Part shown: positions 49,244 to 57,261 of the stretch, in pieces
Position numbering within the stretch: position 1 is the stretch's first letter
Layout of the letters: each line of letters begins with the position of its first letter
Assembly (NCBI RefSeq): GCF_020991085.1
Contig: NZ_CP087719.1
Span: forward strand, 124,001-188,000
DNA length: 64,000 bases
Reading direction: 5' to 3'
From: Roseomonas sp. OT10
GTDB taxonomy: Bacteria > Pseudomonadota > Alphaproteobacteria > Acetobacterales > Acetobacteraceae
Position numbers and translations under genes: made by a program
Notes under the pieces: model-generated
What the model saw: the letters and a program-made list of their open reading frames with translations, nothing else
Database searches by the model: none
Told to the model about the DNA's origin: nothing

Positions 49244-49891
49244 TCAGGGGCGGATGATGCGTGCGTAGTCGCCCGTCGTGCGCAGCGTGACGCTGACATC
49301 GCGGCCGGAGCGGTTGCGCCAGAACCAGCCATGGGTGCCGTCGAAGATGGCGGTGAACTCGCCCTGTTCGCCGGAGGACCCACGGCCGTTCCGATAGCTA
49401 TGCGCGGCGTTCCGCCCTGGATTGGGCGGTTCACCATGCAGGTCGTAGTTGACCGGCCCCGTGGCGGTCCAGCTGTAGCTGGCCCGCGCACCACGACGCA
49501 TGTCGAGCTTCACTTCCAGGCCTTGGTTCGGTCGGAGCGTGATGGTGGTCTCGTCGGTCCGCGAAGCGGCTGCCGGTGTCGGCGTCTGTGCAGCGGCCGA
49601 GCGGATGAACAGCCCGGCGAAGATCGCGCCGGGCAGGCTGGACCGCGGGCCCGGCGTTGCGGCGGGTGGCGCGCGGTCGGCCTCCGCCTCGGCCGCCAAT
49701 TGCATTTTCAACTCGCCCATCTCGGTCAGGCCCAACGGCCGTCCAATGCCCGTCGGATCGATGCCGTATTCGGCCGGCAGCACGACGGCCACGAGGATGG
49801 CCGCGGCCGCGACGATGGCAATGGCCGTGGAGCGCAGCAGCTGCTTCGAGGACGGCAGTTCGGCGCGGGTCGGCAGGTCGGTATTGTACAT
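49244..49891 (-). CDS. Membrane-anchored periplasmic protein of the metal cluster
   Basis: A 215-aa protein with one N-terminal membrane helix (about 21-42, STAIAIVAAAAILVAVVLP). A Pro/Ala linker and a beta-rich outer domain follow (LRPNQGLEVKLDMRRGARASYSWTA, FTAIFDGTHGWFWRNRSG). NCBI calls similar proteins transmembrane anchor proteins, and they occur beside HupE/UreJ genes. The start lies 12 nt after the HupE stop. Function unknown. Confidence 0.78.
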   Translation of the reverse strand: MYNTDLPTRAELPSSKQLLRSTAIAIVAAAAILVAVVLPAEYGIDPTGIGRPLGLTEMGELKMQLAAEAEADRAPPAATPGPRSSLPGAIFAGLFIRSAAAQTPTPAAASRTDETTITLRPNQGLEVKLDMRRGARASYSWTATGPVNYDLHGEPPNPGRNAAHSYRNGRGSSGEQGEFTAIFDGTHGWFWRNRSGRDVSVTLRTTGDYARIIRP

Positions 49892-49903
49892 GTCAGGGAT
49901 TCC

Positions 49904-50626
49904 TCAGGAGACGAACCAGCCGGTGAGCTGATAGCCGATCAGCACGAACCCAGCGGTCATCATGACGACGTTGGCGGTATAGGCGTGGCGCAGGAAACTT
50001 GGGCTGCGACGCCAGAAGCCCATGGCGATGAGAATGGCGCCGAGCGCCAGCAACTGCCCAACCTCGACGCCGACGTTGAACGCCAGCAGGTTCGGCAGCA
50101 GCCCATCGGGAGAGATGTTGTAGTCGAGGATCTTCGAGGACAGGCCGAAGCCGTGGCAGAAGCCGAAGATCAGCGTCGCCAGTTTGGTGTTCGGCTGGTA
50201 GCCGAGCCAGCGCTGGAAAGCGCCGAGATTATCGAGCGCCTTGTAGACGATCGAGAAGCCGATGATGGCATCGATCAGGTAGCTGTTGATCCCGATGCCG
50301 AAATAGACGCCGGCCAGCATCGTGGTCGAATGGCCGAGCGCGAACAGGCTCACATAGAGGGCGATGTGCTGCAGCCGGTATAGGAAGAAGATCACCCCGA
50401 ACAGGAACAGGATGTGGTCGTAGCCGGTCACCATGTGCTTGGCGCCCAGATAGATGAAGGGCAGCAGGTGAACGCCGGTGATCTCCTGGATGTAGCCCTT
50501 GTCACCCTCGGCGACGGCATGGGCGAGCGCCTCTGTGGTGGCACCCAGCAGGGTGAGGCCGAGGATGCACAGGCATAGCCATGGAATTCGCGACAGGCGC
50601 GCGGCGCCCGCGATGATGGGATTCAT
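49904..50626 (-). CDS. HupE/UreJ-family membrane protein
   Basis: A 240-aa protein from ATG 50626, with a signal peptide-like start and six or more membrane segments. YDHILFLFGVIFFLYRL and GHSTTMLAGVYFGI and the helix CHGFGLSSKI carry the conserved His residues of the HupE/UreJ family, nickel or cobalt permeases or accessory proteins. It sits between the His-rich secreted protein and the anchor protein, in the same direction. Confidence 0.85.
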   Translation of the reverse strand: MNPIIAGAARLSRIPWLCLCILGLTLLGATTEALAHAVAEGDKGYIQEITGVHLLPFIYLGAKHMVTGYDHILFLFGVIFFLYRLQHIALYVSLFALGHSTTMLAGVYFGIGINSYLIDAIIGFSIVYKALDNLGAFQRWLGYQPNTKLATLIFGFCHGFGLSSKILDYNISPDGLLPNLLAFNVGVEVGQLLALGAILIAMGFWRRSPSFLRHAYTANVVMMTAGFVLIGYQLTGWFVS

Positions 50627-50687
50627 GAGGTGAGACCGCTCAGCTGAGATAAGGAAGGAATCGTCCGAAGACGGCGGCACGGGCAGC

Positions 50688-51002
50688 TCAGCCGAGCCCG
50701 CGGGGCGGACGTTCCATCCTGCTGTTTGGCCCTGGCGTCAGGCCCTCCTGCCCCAGGATTGCGAGCCGGGTACGCGGCATCCATCGCGGCACCAGGGAGG
50801 TCGAACGCACGGTCACCGCCTCATGCACATGGTCTGTGATCGCATGATCGGCGGCATCGTGGGGCCCGGGCAGGTCGTGATCGTCCGTGGCGTGGATGTG
50901 GTCGGCAGCACCGTGCATCGTCACCGCTGCGAGGGGCGGTGCGAAGGTGAAGACAAGCAGTGCCACGAGCAGCAGCCTGACGATGTGTCGAAACCCCCTC
51001 AT
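50688..51002 (-). CDS. Small His-rich secreted protein of the metal cluster
   Basis: A 104-aa protein. Residues 1-26 form a signal peptide (LLLVALLVFTFAPPLAAV). The mature start is rich in His/Asp (MHGAADHIHATDDHDLPGPHDAADHAI, in which eight His fall within 30 residues), a probable periplasmic metal-binding segment. It is the first gene of the minus-strand operon, divergent from the sensor gene across the operator. The family was not recognised. Confidence 0.72.
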   Translation of the reverse strand: MRGFRHIVRLLLVALLVFTFAPPLAAVTMHGAADHIHATDDHDLPGPHDAADHAITDHVHEAVTVRSTSLVPRWMPRTRLAILGQEGLTPGPNSRMERPPRGLG

Positions 51003-51038
51003 GCCGCGCGGCTACCCCACTCCTGTGATACTCGCACC

Positions 51039-51075
51039 GGATAGCAGATTGACGCTATCCCTACCAGGGGGATAG
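51039..51075. promoter_or_regulatory. Promoter with CsoR/InrS-type operator between -35 and -10
   Basis: CTATCCC (51055-51061) and GGGATAG (51069-51075) form a perfect 7-bp inverted repeat around a 7-nt centre, with a G/C-rich core as in CsoR-family operators. A further GGATAG half-site lies at 51039-51044. TTGACG (51049-51054) fits a -35 box for the sensor gene, so the operator occupies the spacer. Repressor binding would block both the sensor gene and probably the divergent metal genes. Confidence 0.65.
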
Positions 51076-51084
51076 GACAGGTTC

Positions 51085-51363
51085 ATGAGTGATCCCCATA
51101 CCCACGGGTCCCACCCCGAAATCGTCAAACGGCTGAAGCGGGCCGAGGGCCATCTGCGCAGCGTGGTCGAGATGATCGAGTCGGGTCGGCCATGCCTGGA
51201 CATCGCGCAGCAACTTCACGCGGTGGAAGCGGCCATCGCCAAAGCCAAACGCACCCTTATCCACGACCATCTCGACCATTGCTTGGACCACGTCGTCGGC
51301 GCGATCCCGCGCGCCGACCGCGGGCCTATCGATGACTTCAAGGCCATCACCAAGTACTTGTGA
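51085..51363 (+). CDS. CsoR/RcnR/InrS-family metal-sensing repressor
   Basis: A 92-aa protein. His23 (EGHLRSV), Cys37 (GRPCLDIA), His62 and Cys66 (DHLDHCLD) give the His-Cys-His-Cys ligand set of nickel-sensing InrS-like proteins. Copper-type CsoR lacks the first His and FrmR lacks the same full pattern. The N terminus is also His-rich (residues 5, 7, 10). As an apo-repressor it would bind the palindrome in its own promoter and release when metal binds. Gene order with HupE and a His-tailed MFS protein supports nickel or cobalt. Confidence 0.88.
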   Translation: MSDPHTHGSHPEIVKRLKRAEGHLRSVVEMIESGRPCLDIAQQLHAVEAAIAKAKRTLIHDHLDHCLDHVVGAIPRADRGPIDDFKAITKYL

Positions 51364-51413
51364 GTAATCATCCCGCACATCTCCGGCAGGCTTCGTGGGT
51401 CGGGCACGCCCGT

Positions 51414-52613
51414 TCAGGCAGTCGCCCGAAGCCGGCGACGCCGTACCAGGCCAAGCGCCACGATCGCCGCGGCCGCGAGCGTAAGCCAAGGCAGAAGCAC
51501 GATGTTCAGCATCTGCCATCCGAGCCGATCGAGCATCGCGCCGGCAGCGAGCGAGGAGGCGAGGCCCACCGCGAAGATCGTCAGGTCGTTCGCGGCCTGT
51601 GCCCGCGCCCGCTCCGCCTGGGTGTAGGTTTCGGTCAGCAGCGTCGTGCCGCCGATATAGAGGAAGTTCCACCCCACGCCGAGCAGCACCAGCGCCGCGG
51701 TGAAACTGTGGAAGCCCGTCCCCGTCAGCGTCATGCCGACATGCGCGCAGAGCACCACCACCCCGGTCAACATGATCCGCAGCACCCCGAAGCGCGCGAT
51801 CAATGACCCCGTGAAGAAGGAGGGCAGGAACATGCCGAGTGTGTGCGCCTGGATCACTCGCGCCGCGTCCGCGATGCCGTGCTCGTGGTGGATCATGGCG
51901 AGCGGCGTTGCCGTCATGGCAAGGATCATCACACCATACCCGGTCGCCGCACCGAACAGCGCCACGAGGTAGGATGGCTGGCGAACGATGCTGCCAAGCG
52001 GGCGTGGCGTCGCTGCCCCTGCTACTGCGGCCGCGGGCGGTGCCGCCGGCATGCGCAGGCCGAGCAGAATTCCCATAGCAAGCAGGCTGACGACCGAGAG
52101 CAGCCGGAATGACCCGGTGAATTCCGGCTCCAGCAGCGGACCGCCATGCCGCCCGAGCTCCGGCCCGACGATCGCGGCGAAGACGCCGCCGGCGAGCACG
52201 TAGGAAATGGCACGCGGCCGGAAGGCGGCATCGGCCACTTCGGCCGCGGCAAAGCGGTAGAATTGGGCGAAGCCCTGATAGGCGCCGATCAGCAGTGTAC
52301 CGAAACCGAGCAGCACGAGCGACCCGGTCCAGATGCCGGCGGCGCCGCAGAGCCCGCCGAGGACGCCGAGTGCCGCACCTATGAGGAATCCATATCGGCG
52401 GCCGCGCCGCGCCATCAGCATCGAGGCCGGAAAGGTCGCCGCGGCCGTGCCGAGGAACATCGCCGCGATTGGCGCGGTGACGAGCCATGGCGCAGGGGCG
52501 AGGTACGTCGCGGCCAGCGCAGCGACCGTCATCACCAGCACGGATGCGGTCTGGAACAGAGCCTGGGCCGAGGCGAGCAGCAGCACGTTGCGGGTTTGGT
52601 GCGTCGTGGTCAT
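51414..52613 (-). CDS. MFS transporter
   Basis: A 399-aa protein with twelve predicted membrane segments. MLMARRGRRYGFLIGAALGV between helices 2 and 3 is the conserved MFS loop. No His-rich tail is present. It ends 51 nt from the sensor gene's 3' end (convergent). It heads nothing else downstream and may be co-transcribed with the methyltransferase gene 24 nt upstream of its start. Substrate unknown. Confidence 0.88.
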   Translation of the reverse strand: MTTTHQTRNVLLLASAQALFQTASVLVMTVAALAATYLAPAPWLVTAPIAAMFLGTAAATFPASMLMARRGRRYGFLIGAALGVLGGLCGAAGIWTGSLVLLGFGTLLIGAYQGFAQFYRFAAAEVADAAFRPRAISYVLAGGVFAAIVGPELGRHGGPLLEPEFTGSFRLLSVVSLLAMGILLGLRMPAAPPAAAVAGAATPRPLGSIVRQPSYLVALFGAATGYGVMILAMTATPLAMIHHEHGIADAARVIQAHTLGMFLPSFFTGSLIARFGVLRIMLTGVVVLCAHVGMTLTGTGFHSFTAALVLLGVGWNFLYIGGTTLLTETYTQAERARAQAANDLTIFAVGLASSLAAGAMLDRLGWQMLNIVLLPWLTLAAAAIVALGLVRRRRLRATA

Positions 52614-52636
52614 GGCGGCTCCTCGTGAGTGTCGGT

Positions 52637-53353
52637 TCAGCCGGAAGCCGGCCGGGCGGGCTTATGGACGTGCAGGGCGATGAACGCCGCCCCGAAGGTC
52701 GTCACACGGCCGAGCTGCGCATCGAACCCGGAGATCAGTCGCGCCATCGCGGCGTTCGGCGGGTGGAAGACCGCCCCCCGGACGTCGTCGATCACCAGGC
52801 TGGCGGCTGCCGCCGCGCGGCGCAACTGGCTGGCCGAGTGGAAGGCCGCGCTGCGCCAGAGCCGCGATCCGATCCAGCCGCGGATGCGCCGGCGCAGCGC
52901 CCACAGACTCCAGCGTCCGAGCTCGCCGATCACCAGCCGCCCGCCGGGGCGCAATACGCGCGCCATCTCACGCCAGGCCGTCGCCTCGTCCTTGACGAAG
53001 CACAGCACGGTGACGGCCGTGAGCAGGTCGAAAGAGGCGTCGGGGAAGGGCAGCGCCTCGATGCGGCCCTGCACGAAGCGGATGTCCTGCCCGGCCGTTC
53101 GCTCCGCCGCCGCGCGCAGCATGGCGGCGTCCGGATCGATGCCGGTCACGCGCGCGCCAGCGGCGGCGAGTTCCACCGCGAGCAGCCCGTCGCCGCAGCC
53201 AATGTCGAGACTGTCGAGCCCGACCACGTCGCCGATCATCGGCCGAAGCGCCGCCGCCTCGCAGGCATCCGTGATGCGTCCGAGCGGGGAGGCGCGCCAG
53301 GCGCGATAGGCCTCGGGGCCGGTCGGCGTCGGCGCTTCCCGCGTGATGGTCAG
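52637..53353 (-). CDS. SAM-dependent methyltransferase (class I)
   Basis: About 238 aa. LDIGCGDGLLAVELAAAGARVTG is motif I of class I methyltransferases; LPFPDASFDLLTAVTVLCFV and MARVLRPGGRLVIGELG are motifs II and III. No ATG or GTG is positioned before the conserved part; CTG 53353 overlaps the DsrE stop as CTGA and is the most likely start, by analogy with coupled ATGA starts. Substrate unknown; neighbours suggest a sulfur or metalloid stress role. Confidence 0.78.
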   Translation of the reverse strand: MTITREAPTPTGPEAYRAWRASPLGRITDACEAAALRPMIGDVVGLDSLDIGCGDGLLAVELAAAGARVTGIDPDAAMLRAAAERTAGQDIRFVQGRIEALPFPDASFDLLTAVTVLCFVKDEATAWREMARVLRPGGRLVIGELGRWSLWALRRRIRGWIGSRLWRSAAFHSASQLRRAAAAASLVIDDVRGAVFHPPNAAMARLISGFDAQLGRVTTFGAAFIALHVHKPARPASG

Positions 53354-53703
53354 AACACCAGCACCTTGTCGGCCTCGGCTGTCGCTTCCGCCAGGGCATC
53401 CATGGTGCTGCGGGCGGCGCCTTCCATGACGTCCTCGTCGGTCATCCCGCGGGCATCCATGCAGGTGCCGCACAGCAGCACGCGACCCTTGCCCACGATG
53501 ACGCGCTTCAGCATGCGCTCGAGGCTGTAGTAGCCCTCCGGCACCTTTTGGCCCCGCCGCGCGGCGCCGACGGCATCGGCCATCAGGAAGACCGTCACCT
53601 CGGTCGCGGGATCGCGCTTGAGCAGTGCGCCGGCCAGCCGCAAAGCGTTGTAGCAGCGCTCGGTGCCGTAGGGCGGATCGTTGACGATGAACAGCATCTT
53701 CAT
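53350..53703 (-). CDS. DsrE-family sulfur-carrier-like protein
   Basis: A 117-aa protein. FIVNDPPYGTERCYNALRLAGAL and LLCGTCMDARGMTDEDVM are the DsrE/DsrF-like fold signatures. The cysteine pair in CGTC could carry persulfide sulfur. It overlaps the VTT-rhodanese start by 4 nt. With rhodanese domains on both sides, it suggests sulfur transfer or hydrogen sulfide handling. Confidence 0.85.
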   Translation of the reverse strand: MKMLFIVNDPPYGTERCYNALRLAGALLKRDPATEVTVFLMADAVGAARRGQKVPEGYYSLERMLKRVIVGKGRVLLCGTCMDARGMTDEDVMEGAARSTMDALAEATAEADKVLVF

Positions 53704-54731
53704 GTGGGCGCCTCCTTCAGTGTTGCGCTGGCAATCGACGCGTCGTGGGTCACGGGTAGGCCCGCGGCGGCCCAGGCCTTCATGCCGCCCCGCAGCACGG
53801 CGACATCTTGATGCCCGGCGGCGACCAGCGCCTCGGCCGCGCGGGCGGAGCGGCGATCGGTCAAGCAGACCAGCACCACCGCGCCCGTGCCGGCCAGAGC
53901 CGGGTTCGCCACCAGCGCTTCCACCGGGATGTTGGCGGCGCGCGCGATGTGGCCGAGCGGGCCGGTGAACTCGTCAGCTCCGCGCACATCGATCACCCTC
54001 GGCGCGCCGGATGCGGCGAGCACCTGCGACAGGGCATCGACATCGGTCCAGGCCATTGGCTCCGCGGCCGGAGCAGCCCGACGCATGCGACGCAGTAGCC
54101 GTGGCAGGAAGGCAATGGCAGCGAGCACAGCGAGGCCGAGCAGCCCATAGCGCAACGCCGCCGCGTCGTCGCCCGAAAGCGCTCCGCGCCCGGCATGGCC
54201 GAGCCAGGCATAGGCCGCCGTGCCCGGGATCATGCTGATGGCGGTCGCCAGCAGATACTGGCCGAGCGAGATGCGCGTCAGGCCCAGCGCGTAATTGGCG
54301 AGATTGAAGGGCACCGCCGGCACCAGCCGGACCAGCGCGACGAAACGCCAGCCCTCTGCCTCGACCCCGTCGACGACCTTCTTGAGCCGCCCGCCGGCGC
54401 GTCGTGCCACCCAGTCGCCGGCAAGATGGCGGGCCACCAGGAAGGCCAGCGTTGCGCCGAGCGTTCCGCCCGCGAGGTTGATCACCGTGCCAAGCACCGG
54501 TCCGAACAGTGCGCCGCCGGCCAGGCCGAACACCGAACCGGGCAGGAACAGCACCGTTGCCGCCGCGAAGATCACCACGAAGCCGACCGCGCCCCAGACG
54601 CCGAAGCTGCGCACCGCGCTCTCCAGCGCCGTGAGGTCCAGCCGGTCACGCACCAGGAAGGTTGCCGCGACCGCCGCCGCCAGCACCGCTGCCAGCAGCC
54701 AGCGGGACAACGGCCGCTGGGGCGCCGACAT
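53700..54731 (-). CDS. VTT (TVP38/TMEM64) membrane protein fused to a rhodanese domain
   Basis: A 343-aa protein. Residues 1-215 are a VTT/DedA-like membrane domain (LPGSVFGLAGGALFGPVLGT, RLVPAVPFNLANYALGLTRI). Residues 228-335 form a rhodanese domain with the catalytic Cys289 in VCLTDRRSARAAEAL and a preceding RVIDVRGADEFTG. The fusion would place sulfur-transferase activity at the inner face of the membrane. It shares 4-nt or 1-nt overlaps with both neighbours. Confidence 0.9.
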   Translation of the reverse strand: MSAPQRPLSRWLLAAVLAAAVAATFLVRDRLDLTALESAVRSFGVWGAVGFVVIFAAATVLFLPGSVFGLAGGALFGPVLGTVINLAGGTLGATLAFLVARHLAGDWVARRAGGRLKKVVDGVEAEGWRFVALVRLVPAVPFNLANYALGLTRISLGQYLLATAISMIPGTAAYAWLGHAGRGALSGDDAAALRYGLLGLAVLAAIAFLPRLLRRMRRAAPAAEPMAWTDVDALSQVLAASGAPRVIDVRGADEFTGPLGHIARAANIPVEALVANPALAGTGAVVLVCLTDRRSARAAEALVAAGHQDVAVLRGGMKAWAAAGLPVTHDASIASATLKEAPT

Positions 54732-55567
54732 CAGGCGCGCTCGCGCCGGCCGAGCGGATAGGCGCGATCATCCTCCCGCAACGGCTGGGTCAGCATGCGG
54801 TCGAGGCGGAGCTCGCGCGGGTCGCGGAACTGCTGGATGCCAATGGTCATGGCGTCGTGCCCGGCTGCGGGCTGGGCGCGGTAGGTGCCGAAGATCCGGT
54901 CCCAGACCGCCAGGTTGAAGCCGAAATTGCTGTTCGTCTCGCGCGGGACCACCGAGTGGTGCACGCGATGCATGTCAGGCGTGACCAGCACCAGGCGCAG
55001 TGCTCGGTCGAGCCAGCCAGGCAGGCGGAGATTGGCGTGGTTGAACATCGCGGTGGCGTTCAGCAGTACCTCGAAGATCAGAACCGCGACCGCCGGTGCG
55101 CCGAGGGCGACCACCACCATCAGCTTGATGACCATGGAGAGCACGATCTCGACCGGGTGGAAGCGCAGGCCCGTCGTCACGTCGAAATCCAGATCGGCGT
55201 GATGCATTCGGTGCAGCCGCCAGAGCAGCGGCACCGCGTGGAACATCACGTGCTGGAGGTAGATGGCGAAGTCGAGAACCACGATGGCGAACACGACCGC
55301 GAGCGGCTGCGGCATGCCGAGCCAGGGCAGCAGCCCCACCCCGCGGCCCTCCATGGCGAGGGCGATGCCGACGGCGGCGGTCGGGAAGAGGATGCGCACG
55401 ATTAGGCTGTCCACCACGACGACGCCGAGGTTGTTCGGCCAGCGCAGCCAGCGTCCCGCTGCGCGCTGCCGGCGCGGAAAGAAGGCCTCCAGGCCGGCCA
55501 TCAAGGCCAGCACACCGACAAAGACCGCCAGGCGGATGAGGGGCTCGTTCGCGAGCAGGCTGTCCAT
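54731..55567 (-). CDS. Sterol desaturase/fatty acid hydroxylase-family protein
   Basis: A 278-aa protein from ATG 55567. Histidine boxes HVMFH, HRMHH and HRVHH are the di-iron ligands of the family; four to five membrane segments surround them. It is the first gene of a five-gene minus-strand run with overlapping stops and starts, under the shared operator region. Similar proteins occur in sulfide or hypochlorite-response operons, but its substrate is unknown. Confidence 0.88.
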   Translation of the reverse strand: MDSLLANEPLIRLAVFVGVLALMAGLEAFFPRRQRAAGRWLRWPNNLGVVVVDSLIVRILFPTAAVGIALAMEGRGVGLLPWLGMPQPLAVVFAIVVLDFAIYLQHVMFHAVPLLWRLHRMHHADLDFDVTTGLRFHPVEIVLSMVIKLMVVVALGAPAVAVLIFEVLLNATAMFNHANLRLPGWLDRALRLVLVTPDMHRVHHSVVPRETNSNFGFNLAVWDRIFGTYRAQPAAGHDAMTIGIQQFRDPRELRLDRMLTQPLREDDRAYPLGRRERA

Positions 55568-55610
55568 TGCGGCCGATCCTGGTTGACGCGGCCATGGCGA
55601 CCGCTCATCA

Positions 55611-55628
55611 TTCAATAATACCATTGAA
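55611..55628. promoter_or_regulatory. Palindromic operator for the ArsR-rhodanese regulator
   Basis: TTCAAT (55611-55616), six bases, ATTGAA (55623-55628): a perfect inverted repeat in the 82-bp divergent gap. It resembles the A/T-rich ATTCAA..TTGAAT-type sites of BigR/SqrR/YgaV regulators. It lies 22 bp upstream of the regulator start and 44 bp upstream of the desaturase gene. Confidence 0.68.
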
Positions 55629-55649
55629 CGTAGGAATGAGACCGCATCC

Positions 55650-56318
55650 GTGTCAAGCAGTGACGCTTCCCCCAAGCAGCGCCTTCTGGCCCAGTTCGCC
55701 GCCGTGGCGCGTGCCCTCGGCCATGAACATCGGCTCGACCTGCTGGAACTCCTTGGCCAGGGTGAGCGCACGGTCGAAGGCCTGGCTGCGCGATCGGGCC
55801 AGCCCTTTGCCAACACCTCACAGCACCTGCAGCACCTCCGCCGCGCCGGTCTCGTCGAGACGAGGCGGGAGGGCAAGCACGTCGTCTATCGCTTGAAGGA
55901 TGAGGCGGTGCTGGCACTGATGACTGCGCTGCGCCACGTCGCGGAACGGAACATCGCGGAGGTGCAGCAGATCGTCGCGACCTACTTCTCCGCCCGCGAC
56001 AGCCTCGAAGCCGTGACGCGGCAGGATTTGGTCGGCCGCCTGAAGGCGGGCGACGTCGTCGTGCTTGACGTGCGTCCGGAGGATGAATTCGCGGCCGGTC
56101 ACCTTCCGGGCGCCCTCAACGTGCCTCTCGCCTCGCTCAATCGGGCTATGGCCGCGTTGCCACACGACAAGGAGATCGTCGCCTACTGCCGCGGACCGTA
56201 CTGCGTGTTGTCGTTCGACGCTGTTGACGCACTGCGCGGCTCAGGGTTCCAGGCCCGACGCCTCGAGGACGGGTTCCCGGAGTGGAAGGCCGCGGGCCTC
56301 ACTGTTGAAGTAGCCTGA
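55650..56318 (+). CDS. ArsR-type regulator fused to a rhodanese domain
   Basis: A 222-aa protein from GTG 55650. Residues 10-90 are an ArsR-type winged helix (RALGHEHRLDLLELL, NTSQHLQHLRRAGLVETRREG). It lacks the metal-binding cysteines of ArsR/SmtB and any BigR-like dithiol pair. Residues 128-218 are a rhodanese domain (VLDVRPEDEFAAGHLPGA) with Cys180 and Cys185 in YCRGPYC. Sensing is probably by persulfide chemistry on the rhodanese cysteines; the palindrome upstream is its likely binding site. Confidence 0.92.
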   Translation: MSSSDASPKQRLLAQFAAVARALGHEHRLDLLELLGQGERTVEGLAARSGQPFANTSQHLQHLRRAGLVETRREGKHVVYRLKDEAVLALMTALRHVAERNIAEVQQIVATYFSARDSLEAVTRQDLVGRLKAGDVVVLDVRPEDEFAAGHLPGALNVPLASLNRAMAALPHDKEIVAYCRGPYCVLSFDAVDALRGSGFQARRLEDGFPEWKAAGLTVEVA

Positions 56319-56415
56319 GGACGAAACGGTCGCCGCAGTATCCGCAGGAACCCATAGGGACGGAGCCTCCGCGATAGGCAATGGTTCAAGCCCGGGCGCG
56401 CTGCCTCCGAAAGAT

Positions 56416-57261
56416 CTATCCCAGCTCGCGCACGCGCTCATAGAACAGCCGCGCCGGCGCGCGCCGCGGCAAATCGGCGGGAAGCACTGCCCAGATCTGT
56501 CGGCGCATTGCCGGGCCCGCAAGGGCGACCCTGACCAGTGAGCCCGCCGCCAACTCGTCGCGCGCCGCACATTCCAGCAGCACCGAGACGCCAAGCCCCG
56601 CCGCCACCGCTCGCTTCACGCCCTCAGTGCTGCCCATCGCCCGGGCCACGCGCATCGGGGGCGCCGCGCTGCCCAAGGCCTCGGCCAGCACCCGGCCCAT
56701 GCCGGTGCCGGGTTCTCCGCCGATCAACGGCTCGGCCAGGAAGATCTCCAGCGGTATCGGTTCCGTGCCCGCATAGCGGTGGCCTGGCGGCACGATGCCG
56801 ATGACTGGCTCCTCCCGCCACGGCAGCGCCTCGAAGCCTGGTCGTCCGTCCCACCATTCGGTGAAAGCGATGTCCGTCTCGCCAGCCGCCAACAACTCGA
56901 GTGTCTCTGGGTTGGAGCCGAGGCGCAGTTCCTCTTCTGCACGCAGCAGTGGCGGAAGTAGGTAAAGGCCCGGATTGCGCGCCGAGCCGATGACCAGCGG
57001 ACGCGATGCGAACAGGCTCGCAGCTTGGCGAGCGCCTTCCACAAGGCGGCGGGCATGCGGCAGCAAGCGCTGCCCCTGTGGCGTCGGGGCACCGCCTCGG
57101 CGGCTGCGCTGGATGAGCGGCACACCGAGTTCCTCCTCCAACCGGTGTAGGCGCTGGGTCAGCAACGGCTGCGACACGCCCAAACGCCGCGCCGCAGCGC
57201 GGAAGCCCCCATCTTCGACGACCGCGACAAAGCTGTTCAGCAGGCCGAGGTCGAGCATCAT
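56416..57261 (-). CDS. ptxE: LysR-family regulator of the phosphite locus
   Basis: A 281-aa protein. The winged helix-turn-helix (residues 3-62) reads SFVAVVEDGGFRAAARRLGVSQPLLTQRL, with the LysR-type dimerisation helix after it and an effector domain following. It overlaps the dehydrogenase gene by 4 nt. In Pseudomonas stutzeri the ptxABCDE locus ends with a LysR gene, ptxE, next to ptxD, so the assignment rests on both family and position. The start MM allows two neighbouring codons. Confidence 0.82.
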   Translation of the reverse strand: MMLDLGLLNSFVAVVEDGGFRAAARRLGVSQPLLTQRLHRLEEELGVPLIQRSRRGGAPTPQGQRLLPHARRLVEGARQAASLFASRPLVIGSARNPGLYLLPPLLRAEEELRLGSNPETLELLAAGETDIAFTEWWDGRPGFEALPWREEPVIGIVPPGHRYAGTEPIPLEIFLAEPLIGGEPGTGMGRVLAEALGSAAPPMRVARAMGSTEGVKRAVAAGLGVSVLLECAARDELAAGSLVRVALAGPAMRRQIWAVLPADLPRRAPARLFYERVRELG

